A DNA stretch of 64,000 nucleotides from Pseudomonadales bacterium (lineage in GTDB: Bacteria > Pseudomonadota > Gammaproteobacteria > Pseudomonadales > UBA7239). The notes under the pieces were generated by a model. It was not told where the DNA came from. It was given only the letters and a program-made list of their open reading frames with translations, and searched no databases. The DNA is taken from the NCBI GenBank assembly GCA_028280345.1, contig JANQLY010000023.1:1-64000 (forward strand), read 5' to 3'. Positions 29,727 to 38,721 of this stretch are shown one piece after another. A program made the position numbers and the translations under genes. The first letter of the stretch is position 1. Each line of letters begins with the position of its first letter.

Positions 29727-30605
29727 TTACAGCAGGAAGTAGGCCGCTACTCCGATCAGCACCACAACAGCAATAACTATTGGTACAACAAGAGACGAAC
29801 CGGAGGATTCGCTACTTTCAGCCGGTTGAGAGGGTTTGACCGCTTCAGTAGGCTGGGTTCGCGGCCTTTGCGCCGCTGCCGGTTTTTTCGCCTGAGCAGC
29901 AGGTTTTGGAACCGCTTCACGCTTCTCGGTTTTGGCATCCGGTTTTGCAGAAGGCTTAATCACCGCACGCACAGAAGTTTTATCCATATCGTCTGCCGGC
30001 CCGATAACGGTAAAGCTCAGAGTATCAAGACGCAGCTCATCTCCCTTACGCAGGGTCTCCTCTTTCACCCGTGTACCGTTAACAAAAGTGCCGTTGGCTG
30101 AATCCAGATCCTTGACTACCAGTTTTCCACCAACCACATTAAGTTCTGCGTGCTTACGCGAAAGATGCGTCACCGAAAGAGTAATATCGCATTCGTTGGA
30201 ACGGCCCAGCACCATCTTGCCTTCAATCGGGTACACCCGGTTGTTCAATGCGCTGTGATTCGCCTTGATTGACCAGGGTGACGGCGTAGCGGCTGGCGCA
30301 GCGTTGGGCACATAGTCGGCCTTTGGATCAACCACCATGAGTTTGAGATTCGCAATGGCTATTTCATCACCAATATTAAGCGCCTGCTCTTCACCAGCCG
30401 CCTGACCATTAACCAGCAAATTGGTATCACCACAGAGGTTTTTCAGGGAGATACTGTCCCCGGATACGGAGATTTCAGCATGTTTTTCCTGAATGCCAGG
30501 AGTGCTCAGAGCCAGCTCGCAGCCTGCAGCTGATCCAATTGTGACACCCGGCTCTACAAGCCAGATATCGCGACTTTCGTCACCCATTACCTTTAGTTTA
30601 AGCAT
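29727..30605 (-). CDS. tandem FHA-domain membrane protein
   Basis: A 292-residue protein with two forkhead-associated domains, which bind phosphothreonine peptides. The first (residues 1-90) is degenerate (VTIGSAAGCELALS, EKHAEISV). The second (residues 120-200) has the canonical GRSNECDI, LSRKHAEL and NGTFVNG motifs. A Pro/Ala/Lys-rich linker (residues 213-265) leads to a C-terminal membrane helix (SLVVPIVIAVVVLIGVAAYF), so it is tail-anchored with the FHA domains in the cytoplasm. It heads a three-gene operon with the glutaredoxin-like and membrane proteins and is divergent from the PP2C phosphatase gene. The pair suggests Thr-phosphorylation signalling, but there is no kinase gene nearby. 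Confidence 0.9.
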   Translation of the reverse strand: MLKLKVMGDESRDIWLVEPGVTIGSAAGCELALSTPGIQEKHAEISVSGDSISLKNLCGDTNLLVNGQAAGEEQALNIGDEIAIANLKLMVVDPKADYVPNAAPAATPSPWSIKANHSALNNRVYPIEGKMVLGRSNECDITLSVTHLSRKHAELNVVGGKLVVKDLDSANGTFVNGTRVKEETLRKGDELRLDTLSFTVIGPADDMDKTSVRAVIKPSAKPDAKTEKREAVPKPAAQAKKPAAAQRPRTQPTEAVKPSQPAESSESSGSSLVVPIVIAVVVLIGVAAYFLL

Positions 30606-30843
30606 GTTATCCGTCCCCCCTCGAAACTGTGTATCTGGTCTGGTGTAGTACTAAATGGCTACGTGATGAAACCCCGATTTCCTGAAAAAAGCTAATTGTT
30701 AAAATAACCATCCATTCTAACGAGTCGATGTTACAATAAACAGCGGATTTAGAAAAATTTATTGTACACTTTACGAAAACCCTGGTTGCGGTAATATGAG
30801 CGCTGAGGAGTTTTAAATCTGGATATCACGGAATTACGTTTTT

Positions 30844-31641
30844 ATGCCGCAACCTAAAGCCACCGCAAAGACCCATACTGGCAATATACGCTCTGGCAAT
30901 GAAGACAGCTTTTTCAGCAGCGATGATCTTGGACTGTGGCTGGTTGCCGACGGCATGGGGGGGCATGAGGCTGGTGAAGTCGCCAGCGCAATCGTTGCCC
31001 AAACACTGGAGGAAGAAATCCTCGCAAGCAGTTCTCTAAGTGATGCGATTCAAAAAGCCCACCACAGTGTGCTGCAAGGAGCAGCCAATGGCAAAGGTGC
31101 GCCCGGCATGGGTTCAACCATCATCGCCATGCGCCAAACCGGTAAAAACAGCTATCAGATTGGCTGGGTCGGCGATAGCCGCGCTTATCTCTGGGTGCAG
31201 GAAACAGAAGAACAGGGACAGTTGCACCAACTCAGCACAGACCATTCCTATGTACAGGCCTTGCTTGAATCCGGTGCGATTACACCGGAAGAAGTCGAAA
31301 ACCATCCCGATAAAAACATCATCACACAATGCCTGGGTTCCCAGGAACTCAGCAACGTGCGCGTCGACACACTCGACAAGGACTGGGAACCTAATCACAA
31401 GGTATTGCTCTGTAGCGATGGCCTCACTGATGAGTTAAGCGATGAGGAAATTGCCACAATTCTGAATAACTTTCAGGAGAGCGATAGTGCGGTTGAAGAG
31501 CTGATCAAATCCAGTCTCGAACACGGCGGTCGTGACAATATTTCAATTGTGCTTGTCGATGCCCCAAAGCCCGGCTCAGACAATCTGCTCGCAAATTTGC
31601 TCGATAAGCTCCGGTCCCTCGTAAATAAACCCGGTGTATAG
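30844..31641 (+). CDS. PP2C-family serine/threonine phosphatase
   Basis: A 265-residue metal-dependent protein phosphatase. Motifs in order: KTHTGNIRSGNEDSF (residues 9-23), VADGMGGHEAGEVAS (near 38, metal-binding Asp and Gly), GWVGDSRAYLW (near 115), SDGLTDELSDEEI (near 195) and GGRDNISIVLVD at the end, which supplies the last metal-binding Asp. It is the size of Stp1/PppA-type enzymes that reverse bacterial Ser/Thr kinases. The last 22 codons overlap the 3' end of pyrD on the other strand. The start codon follows a poor ribosome site (GGAATTACG). Confidence 0.93.
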   Translation: MPQPKATAKTHTGNIRSGNEDSFFSSDDLGLWLVADGMGGHEAGEVASAIVAQTLEEEILASSSLSDAIQKAHHSVLQGAANGKGAPGMGSTIIAMRQTGKNSYQIGWVGDSRAYLWVQETEEQGQLHQLSTDHSYVQALLESGAITPEEVENHPDKNIITQCLGSQELSNVRVDTLDKDWEPNHKVLLCSDGLTDELSDEEIATILNNFQESDSAVEELIKSSLEHGGRDNISIVLVDAPKPGSDNLLANLLDKLRSLVNKPGV

Positions 31642-32589
31642 TTGCACGAGTTGTGCTCCGGAAGTGAGCTTCTGTTGCGCGTCCTGCGCTGAAAAAATCC
31701 CGCCAACTCCGGTCAGACAAACCTTATCGCCGACCAGGTCGGCCAGTTGAGCCAACACATCTGTCGATTTTTTATACAGTGGACGGCCACTCAAGCCCCC
31801 CTGCTCCTGTTGGTAACGCTCAGGCAACCCCTTTCTATCAATTGTGGTATTGGTAGCAATCAAGCCGTCAATTTCACACGCCAGCGCTGTTTGCGCGAGA
31901 TGAGTTATCTCATCAGGCTCCATGTCTGGCGCAACTTTTATCACCAGCGGCACTTTTCTACCGTGGTGGGTCGCCAGCTGAGCCCTTTTATCTGCAAGAT
32001 CATTGACGAGGGCTTTCAGTGCATCACCCAGTTGCAAGGTACGTAAGCCCGGCGTATTTGGCGATGACAAATTGACTGTAATGTAATCAGCATGGGCATA
32101 AGCCCGCTCCATGCACAACACATAATCCTGTACAGCATCTTCTACTGCTGTATCAAAGTTCTTGCCGATATTGATACCGAGAATTCCCGGATAGCGACGC
32201 TTTTCTACCTGTCTTACAAGGTGATCTATTCCCTTATTGTTAAATCCCATACGATTAATAATTGCCTGCTGCTGTGGCAAGCGAAACAAACGCGGCTTCG
32301 GGTTGCCCGGCTGTGGGCGCGGTGTAATCGTACCGACTTCAATAAAACCGAAACCCAGATCACCAAGTGCGTCAATGTAATCGGCATTTTTATCGAGCCC
32401 GGCAGCAAGCCCCACCGGATTCGCAAATGTCAGTCCCATTGCGTTAACCGGACGCGAAGGTAAACCACTGCGGCGGTACAGGCCACTGAGGTGCAGTTGA
32501 TGCAATATTTTCATCGCCTGCAGAGAGACATGGTGAGAGAGCTCGGGGTCAAGCAGAAACAACAAACGGCGCAACAGGTGGTAACTCAA
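31576..32589 (-). CDS. pyrD: dihydroorotate dehydrogenase (quinone), class 2
   Basis: Membrane-associated flavoenzyme of pyrimidine synthesis that oxidises dihydroorotate and reduces quinone. The 337-residue protein has the N-terminal amphipathic membrane-binding helices (MSYHLLRRLLFLL), FANPVGLAAGLDKN, EVGTITPRPQPGNPKPRLFR, the catalytic serine segment NLSSPNTPGLR and the FMN-phosphate region GVGGIFSAQDA with LYTGFIYEGP. Its last 66 bases are antisense to the end of the PP2C gene. It is separated from gdhB by 111 bases. Confidence 0.97.
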   Translation of the reverse strand: MSYHLLRRLLFLLDPELSHHVSLQAMKILHQLHLSGLYRRSGLPSRPVNAMGLTFANPVGLAAGLDKNADYIDALGDLGFGFIEVGTITPRPQPGNPKPRLFRLPQQQAIINRMGFNNKGIDHLVRQVEKRRYPGILGINIGKNFDTAVEDAVQDYVLCMERAYAHADYITVNLSSPNTPGLRTLQLGDALKALVNDLADKRAQLATHHGRKVPLVIKVAPDMEPDEITHLAQTALACEIDGLIATNTTIDRKGLPERYQQEQGGLSGRPLYKKSTDVLAQLADLVGDKVCLTGVGGIFSAQDAQQKLTSGAQLVQLYTGFIYEGPELIEQICEQIV

Positions 32590-32700
32590 AAGGCTGGTTT
32601 CCTTTTAATTCATCGAATTAGAGAAACGTCATTTTATCAGGTTTTTGCCCAGCGCTTTTCACAACTGCTTTAAACCCATGCTGAACCCCATAGCCGAAAC

Positions 32701-35700
32701 CTATGTCCAGTTATCCGGCTCCGTTGAATGCACAAGGTTTGCCAGCTCCCGCAACGCCACCGAGTACATCGGATAATCGCTACTGCCAGAACCCTGAATA
32801 TCGACAAAAATATTCTGCCAACGGTCCCGCACATAGGCATGACCTTCAAACCACGCTGCGATTTTATCCGCCGTATTATTCTGAATATCTTCAACCTCGA
32901 AGAGCACATAAGTCGTCAGGCGACGGTGCTGGTATTCCAGCTCGTCCATATATCCTTCACGAGCCAATGCATGCCAATGACTTTCTACCGTTAAATTACG
33001 CAACTGATTTGAAAACCGCGGCAAACGCAGCATATCGCCGAGCGTAAAATAAATCTGTGCCACCACCAGCACATCGTGTCCGGTCTTCTGCGCTGCTTCC
33101 GCAATACCAAGAATTGCATATAAAAACTCCGTAGCCGCACAATAGCGGGCTATCCCAACTGGCACGCCCTGCTCTTCATAGGTTTGATATTTTTTCTGCC
33201 AGTTATCCAGGGTCTCCCCGGTCAGCAACTCGCCCCATTGTTCAGCGAGGGTTTGCACCGCCGGATTATAGAGAGCAACTTCCTCATCGATAGAAAACTT
33301 CGAACGCTTGTTGCGCAAAAACCAGCGCGTTGCCCGCCTGACAAGGCGTATCAACTCAAGCATCAGGTCTTCCTGAATTCCAGTTTCTACACAGTAGTCG
33401 AGTGCTTCAATCTCTGTCCAGTGATTTTCTATGCCATAAATATCGCGTGCACACACATAGGCCCTTGCAATATCGCTGTGTCTTGCACCACTCGACTCAC
33501 ACATGCGATAGGCAAACATAATCCCCATACGATTGATCATATCGTTAGCCAACTGGGTGCCAACAATTTCTCGCAACAGGCGGTGCTCGTACACAGCCCC
33601 ACTATACGATTGTGACATTACCTCAGGAAACGCACTTTCAACTACCCGAGCCAGGTAGGGCTCCTCTGCAATAGGCGACTGAATCAATTCTTCCTTGAGA
33701 ATGGACTTGGCATAGGAAATCAGCACCGAAAGCTCGGGCCGCGTCAACACCTGCTGCTCATTTTTTCGCTCCATCAGCACGTCATCATCAGGCAGGAATT
33801 CCAGCCCCCTATCCAGCTTGCCCTCTGCTTCAAGGCTGCTGATAAAACGAATGTATTCACCAAGACGATGCCCCGCCTGGCGCTGTGCAACACTGATCGC
33901 CTGCACTTGCCGATAGTTGTTTTGCAATACCAGTTCCGATACGGCATCAGTCAACGACAACAAAGTCTCATTGCGTTGTTTCTGTGTCATATCTCCATTA
34001 GTAACCAGATCATCAAGGGCAATTTTCATATTGACCTCATGGTCAGAACAATCAACTCCGCCAGCATTATCAATGAAATCCGTGTTACAACGACCGCCTT
34101 GCAAACTGTACTCAACCCGACCCAGTTGAGTCATGCCAAGGTTGCCGCCCTCCCCAAACACACGACAACGCAAATCGCCACCATTGACGCGCACAATGTC
34201 GTTGGTCTTATCTCCGACGTCACTGTGCGATTCCTCGCGCGATTTCACATAGGTGCCAATACCACCGTTCCAAACCAGGTCCACCGGTGCGGTTAACAGC
34301 TTTCTGATCAGACCGTTTGGAGTTAAATGATCTTCCTCAATATCAAAACACGCTTTCATCTGTGCAGAGATTTCAACCGATTTAGCTGAACGCAGAAACA
34401 CACCGCCACCCGCTGAAATCAGACTTTCGTCATAATCGGACCAGCTCGAACGAGGTAACTCAAACAAACGCTGACGCTCGGCAAAGCTGCGCGCCGCATC
34501 CGGTGTCGGATCGATAAAGATATGCAAATGGTTAAAAGCAGCCACCAGTTGAATATGCTCAGACAGCAGCATGCCGTTGCCAAAAACATCACCGGACATA
34601 TCCCCGATGCCAATCACCGTAAATGCTTCTTGCTGAACATTGACATCCATTTCCCGAAAATGTCGCTGCACAGAGACCCATGCGCCTTTTGCGGTGATGC
34701 CCATTTTTTTGTGGTCGTAACCATGACTGCCCCCGGATGCAAATGCATCCCCGAGCCAGAATCCATACTGTGTAGCAATACCGTTGGCTATATCGGAAAA
34801 CGAGGCTGTGCCCTTATCCGCAGCCACGACCAGATAGGGGTCATCACCATCCTTACAAATCACCTGTGCCGGTTTCACTACTTCATTGGCAACCAGGTTG
34901 TCAGTAATATCGAGCAGGCCGCGAATAAATAACTCATAGCAAGCAATACCTTCCTTCTGAATTTCGTCACGCCCGGACTTGCCTGCCAACTCTTTCGCAA
35001 CAAAACCACCCTTTGCTCCCACAGGCACGATTACAGCATTTTTTACCTGCTGCGCCTTAACCAGACCAAGCACCTCGGTGCGGAAATCTTCGAGCCGATC
35101 TGACCAGCGTAACCCGCCACGGGAAACCAGACCGCCACGTAAATGCACCCCTTCAACGCGTGGTGAATAGACAAATATTTCATATTCAGGAACCGGCTGC
35201 GGGATATCGGGAATGGCACCTGGTTGCAACTTCAGTGACAGATAACTCTTCGGCGTACCCGCCTCATCTTCCTGGTAATAGTTGGTGCGTAAGGTTGCGT
35301 TTATCAGGTCGATATACTTGCGAAACAGGCGGTCATCGCTGAGATTATCCACATCATCAAGTGCTGCCAGCAGTTTTTCCTGCGCTGCTTCAATATTCCT
35401 GTCCTCTTGCGGCAAGTCCGGCACAAAACTGCTGTGAAATAAATTCACCAGTTGCCGGGCAATATCACTGTAGCGGCACAGCGCATCGGCAATATAACTT
35501 TCACTAAACGTCAGGTTGATCTGCTTCATGTAATGCGCGTAGGCGCGCAACAGTGCCACCTCACGCCAATGTAATTTCGCAGCCAGTACCAGTTTGTCAA
35601 ACAGGTCATTCTCTGAGTAGCCATGCCAACTCGCAGCAAAGGAATCCGTGAACTGTTCCCTGATCGTGTTCACATCAATGCCTGCCGGTTTCTGCAAACG

Positions 35701-37557
35701 CAACTTGAAGTCGTGTAACCAGATAGAGGCTTTGTCGGCACGCGCTATTTCATAGGGGTGTTCGTTCATCACACGCAAACCATGATTTTCCAGAATTGGC
35801 AAAATATCTGACAATTCCAATGGCTCATGTGGGTGGAAGACCCGAAATCGAATCACTCCGCTATCTTCAGTCACCGAGTGATAAAAAGACACTGCAATAT
35901 TACCCGGCTGCGTCAAGCCCTGAATCATGCGAATATCGCTGACCGCATTACGTGCTGAATAATTTTCCTGATAACCCAGCGAAAAAGATTTCTCATACAA
36001 CCCGATAACTGCTTCACCCTCTTCCTCGCCAAAGGTGTCCAATGCAGCTTCCTTAAACTGATCCTGCCATGCAGAGGTCACCTCAATAATTTTCTGCTCC
36101 AGCACCACCACATCCGGGTCGGGCATATTATCGCGATTGGTGCGCAGGACAAATTGAGTACGCGCCAACGCCGATTCGGAAAAAAACGTTGTAAAGTCCG
36201 ATTCCAGCGCTGCATAAGCCTCTACGAGAATTGCCTGAATCTTTTGCCTTAATTCCGTTGTATAAAGATCGCGAGGCACATAGACAAGACAGTGAACAAA
36301 ATTCAGGAAGCGTGCTCGATGTGCAAATAATTTCACCTTGCGACGTTCCTGAATCCGCACCACACTCATCGCAGTTTCAAACAAGCGATTTTCATCGGCG
36401 AGAAAAACACTGTCTCGAGGAAAAGTTTCCAGTACCCGAGCCAGTGAGCGTCGATCATGGGAAGACGGCGGCAAGCCCGACGCTTCCAGAATACGCTTCG
36501 CCTTATCTTTAAAAATCGGAATTGTATTCAGCGCATTGTCATAAACTTCTGCAGTATAGAGACCAAGAAAACAGTGATCGCCCTGTACCATTCCCTGCTT
36601 ATCAAAGCTTTTTACAACAATATAATCGGAATAGGCAAAGCGATGTACACGGGAGCGTATTGACGACTTGGAAAAATAGATAATGCCTTTGAAATCACTG
36701 GACACCTGCAAACCGCTTTCAATCTCCTGCGCCAAGCGCATATGGGCTGCGCTACCAGGTTTGAATACACCAAGTTCACTACCCTCACCTGCCTGTTGAT
36801 CGTCTTTTGCAGCGTCATCTCGAGCCACATAGCGATAACCGAGGAAAGTAAAATGATTTTTCTTTAACCACTTTAAAAAGCTGACTGTCTCGGCCGGGCT
36901 GATCTGACCCTCACCACAGTCCACATTAACTTCCGAGAGCTCCTCAATAACCGCATCCACTTTCTGTTGCATAGCCACGTAGTCCTGTACTGTGGCAATC
37001 ACTTCCTCCAGTACGCTACCTACCCCCTGCACTAGCGACAGGTGTTCTTCCTGTTTGGAAATTCGACCAATCTCCAGTGCAATCAATGCTTCCTTTTTAT
37101 CCTGCATGCTGCTTTCACTTTGAGACTGCAAAGCGACACAACGCCCCTCTTCATCGCGTTCAACTTCAAATAGCTTGCTGTAGATATTGTGAATGGTGCA
37201 ACCGCGCCGCTGCAATTCGATACGTAACGAACTGCTCAAAAAAGGCATATCGCGCAACAAGATCCAGATCACCGTATGCGGCGTCATCCAGCCATCTTCT
37301 TCCAGCTTCGGGTTAAAAATTCGGATCTTCGGAAAGTCCTGGTCGTAACAGTAGACAAAATCCCACATGCCATAAGTGGCACCGGCAATGTCTTCCAGTT
37401 TTCGCCCTTGCAATTCCTCCAGCGGAAAATACTCGTAATAGTGGCGGGTAAAGCTTTTTAACAAGCCCAGCTGATCCGCTCTGGCAGTCTCAGGCAACGC
37501 AGCCTCAATGGCTCCGATGGTGGTTTCGCGATTTGTATCCTCATGCAAAAATGTCAT
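32701..37557 (-). CDS. gdhB: NAD-dependent glutamate dehydrogenase, 180-kDa class
   Basis: Large NAD-specific glutamate dehydrogenase that deaminates glutamate to 2-oxoglutarate for catabolism. At 1,618 residues it matches the P. aeruginosa GdhB class. Long regulatory N-terminal domains (ACT-like segments within residues 1-700) precede the catalytic core, recognisable by RGGLRWSDR (near 815), VPVGAKGGFV (near 850) and GDMSGDVFGNGM (near 985), with DLVWNGGIGTYVK further on. The C-terminal helical domain is complete. The enzyme is allosterically controlled in relatives. The ATG follows TTGAGGTC; just upstream is a run of nine C on the coding strand. Confidence 0.97.
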   Translation of the reverse strand: MTFLHEDTNRETTIGAIEAALPETARADQLGLLKSFTRHYYEYFPLEELQGRKLEDIAGATYGMWDFVYCYDQDFPKIRIFNPKLEEDGWMTPHTVIWILLRDMPFLSSSLRIELQRRGCTIHNIYSKLFEVERDEEGRCVALQSQSESSMQDKKEALIALEIGRISKQEEHLSLVQGVGSVLEEVIATVQDYVAMQQKVDAVIEELSEVNVDCGEGQISPAETVSFLKWLKKNHFTFLGYRYVARDDAAKDDQQAGEGSELGVFKPGSAAHMRLAQEIESGLQVSSDFKGIIYFSKSSIRSRVHRFAYSDYIVVKSFDKQGMVQGDHCFLGLYTAEVYDNALNTIPIFKDKAKRILEASGLPPSSHDRRSLARVLETFPRDSVFLADENRLFETAMSVVRIQERRKVKLFAHRARFLNFVHCLVYVPRDLYTTELRQKIQAILVEAYAALESDFTTFFSESALARTQFVLRTNRDNMPDPDVVVLEQKIIEVTSAWQDQFKEAALDTFGEEEGEAVIGLYEKSFSLGYQENYSARNAVSDIRMIQGLTQPGNIAVSFYHSVTEDSGVIRFRVFHPHEPLELSDILPILENHGLRVMNEHPYEIARADKASIWLHDFKLRLQKPAGIDVNTIREQFTDSFAASWHGYSENDLFDKLVLAAKLHWREVALLRAYAHYMKQINLTFSESYIADALCRYSDIARQLVNLFHSSFVPDLPQEDRNIEAAQEKLLAALDDVDNLSDDRLFRKYIDLINATLRTNYYQEDEAGTPKSYLSLKLQPGAIPDIPQPVPEYEIFVYSPRVEGVHLRGGLVSRGGLRWSDRLEDFRTEVLGLVKAQQVKNAVIVPVGAKGGFVAKELAGKSGRDEIQKEGIACYELFIRGLLDITDNLVANEVVKPAQVICKDGDDPYLVVAADKGTASFSDIANGIATQYGFWLGDAFASGGSHGYDHKKMGITAKGAWVSVQRHFREMDVNVQQEAFTVIGIGDMSGDVFGNGMLLSEHIQLVAAFNHLHIFIDPTPDAARSFAERQRLFELPRSSWSDYDESLISAGGGVFLRSAKSVEISAQMKACFDIEEDHLTPNGLIRKLLTAPVDLVWNGGIGTYVKSREESHSDVGDKTNDIVRVNGGDLRCRVFGEGGNLGMTQLGRVEYSLQGGRCNTDFIDNAGGVDCSDHEVNMKIALDDLVTNGDMTQKQRNETLLSLTDAVSELVLQNNYRQVQAISVAQRQAGHRLGEYIRFISSLEAEGKLDRGLEFLPDDDVLMERKNEQQVLTRPELSVLISYAKSILKEELIQSPIAEEPYLARVVESAFPEVMSQSYSGAVYEHRLLREIVGTQLANDMINRMGIMFAYRMCESSGARHSDIARAYVCARDIYGIENHWTEIEALDYCVETGIQEDLMLELIRLVRRATRWFLRNKRSKFSIDEEVALYNPAVQTLAEQWGELLTGETLDNWQKKYQTYEEQGVPVGIARYCAATEFLYAILGIAEAAQKTGHDVLVVAQIYFTLGDMLRLPRFSNQLRNLTVESHWHALAREGYMDELEYQHRRLTTYVLFEVEDIQNNTADKIAAWFEGHAYVRDRWQNIFVDIQGSGSSDYPMYSVALRELANLVHSTEPDNWT

Positions 37558-37570
37558 TGCAAGACCTCAA

Positions 37571-37579
37571 GGGGGGGGG
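37571..37579. repeat. homopolymer run of nine G
   Basis: Nine consecutive G on the plus strand (C on the gdhB sense strand), 14 bases upstream of the gdhB start codon, next to its ribosome-binding site. Such tracts are prone to slippage. Confidence 0.9.
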
Positions 37580-37662
37580 TGCCCTCCTATCATAACGCCG
37601 AACCCCTTGTCAGCGTCAACGAACTTTTGCAATACAACTCTGTCAGTTAATGTAACAAAACA

Positions 37663-37689
37663 TTGCAGAGCCTTTACTGTTCTCTGCAA
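37663..37689. promoter_or_regulatory. inverted repeat upstream of moxR
   Basis: TTGCAGAG at 37663-37670 pairs exactly with CTCTGCAA at 37682-37689 around 11 bases, 47 bases before the moxR start. No T-run follows. It could be an operator or a leader hairpin. Its outer bases resemble the TTGCAGGC/GCCTGCAA repeat before nqrA, which may be chance. Confidence 0.35.
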
Positions 37690-37735
37690 AAGGGTAAAAT
37701 TCCTTTTTTTTCAAAAACTTGCATATATAAAGACG

Positions 37736-38698
37736 ATGGATTTATACGACAATTTCAATACCGTTAAAACATGGCTGCAAAGCCGCATACTCGGCCAGGC
37801 ACAATTGCTCGACCGCATGATGATTGCCATTCTCAGTGATGGCCATATTCTCGTTGAAGGAGCTCCGGGGCTTGCCAAAACCAAGGCCATCCGCGAACTT
37901 GCCGAAGTCATTGAAGGCAACTTCCAGCGCATCCAGTTTACCCCTGACCTGTTGCCCGCCGATATTACCGGCAGTGATGTGTTTCGCCCCGAGGACAGCA
38001 GCTTTGTGTTCCAGAAAGGTCCGATCTTTCACAACTTGATCCTCGCCGATGAAATCAACCGCGCGCCAGCCAAGGTTCAGTCTGCGCTACTTGAAGCCAT
38101 GGCGGAACGTCAGGTCAGTGTCGGCAATACAACCTATGAACTGCCCGGCCTGTTTATGGTGATGGCGACCCAGAACCCGATCGAACAGGAAGGCACCTAT
38201 CCGCTACCGGAAGCACAACTTGATCGATTTCTTATGCATATCAAGGTGGAATACCCTGACGCTGATGCCGAAAAGCAGATTCTGCAACTTATTCGCTCCG
38301 AAGCAACGGAAAACTTCCAACTTGAAAAACCTGCCGAAATACCCGCAGCCGCAATTGAACAGGCGCGCCAGCAAGTGCTCTCACTGCATATGGCCGATGC
38401 GGTTGAAGACTACATTGTGCAATTGGTGCTTGCGACACGCAACCCACAACGTTACGGCGATGAACTTGCCAAATGGATTGAATACGGTGTCAGTCCGCGA
38501 GGCACCATCGCACTGGATCGCTGTGCACGCGCCCACGCCTGGCTCAATCACCAGGACTATATCAGCCCGGATAATGTGCAAGCTGTTGCCCACGATTGTC
38601 TGCGCCACCGCCTGCTTCTCTCATTTGAAGCAGAGGCCAATGGCATCAGTGCCGACGATGTGATTAATCAGCTATTGCAAAAAGTACCGGTCGCCTGA
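37736..38698 (+). CDS. MoxR-family AAA+ ATPase
   Basis: A 320-residue AAA+ ATPase of the MoxR family, chaperone-like ATPases that work with von Willebrand factor A proteins to mature or activate complexes. Walker A is GAPGLAKTKAI (family-typical, without a second Lys), Walker B LILADEINRAP, sensor 1 MATQNPIEQEGTYPLPEAQLDRF, given here as known family blocks. The ATG at 37736 (MDLYDNFNTV) fits the family; a longer in-frame extension upstream reads through the G-run region and is not credible. First gene of a six-gene operon. Confidence 0.93.
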   Translation: MDLYDNFNTVKTWLQSRILGQAQLLDRMMIAILSDGHILVEGAPGLAKTKAIRELAEVIEGNFQRIQFTPDLLPADITGSDVFRPEDSSFVFQKGPIFHNLILADEINRAPAKVQSALLEAMAERQVSVGNTTYELPGLFMVMATQNPIEQEGTYPLPEAQLDRFLMHIKVEYPDADAEKQILQLIRSEATENFQLEKPAEIPAAAIEQARQQVLSLHMADAVEDYIVQLVLATRNPQRYGDELAKWIEYGVSPRGTIALDRCARAHAWLNHQDYISPDNVQAVAHDCLRHRLLLSFEAEANGISADDVINQLLQKVPVA

Positions 38699-38721
38699 TT
38701 CGGAATTCGCAAAACAGCACA

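Noticed and set aside
37508..37735. Long N-terminal extension of MoxR
   Set aside because: It starts within gdhB on the other strand, passes through the nine-G run and is not similar to MoxR proteins, which begin near MDLYDNFN.
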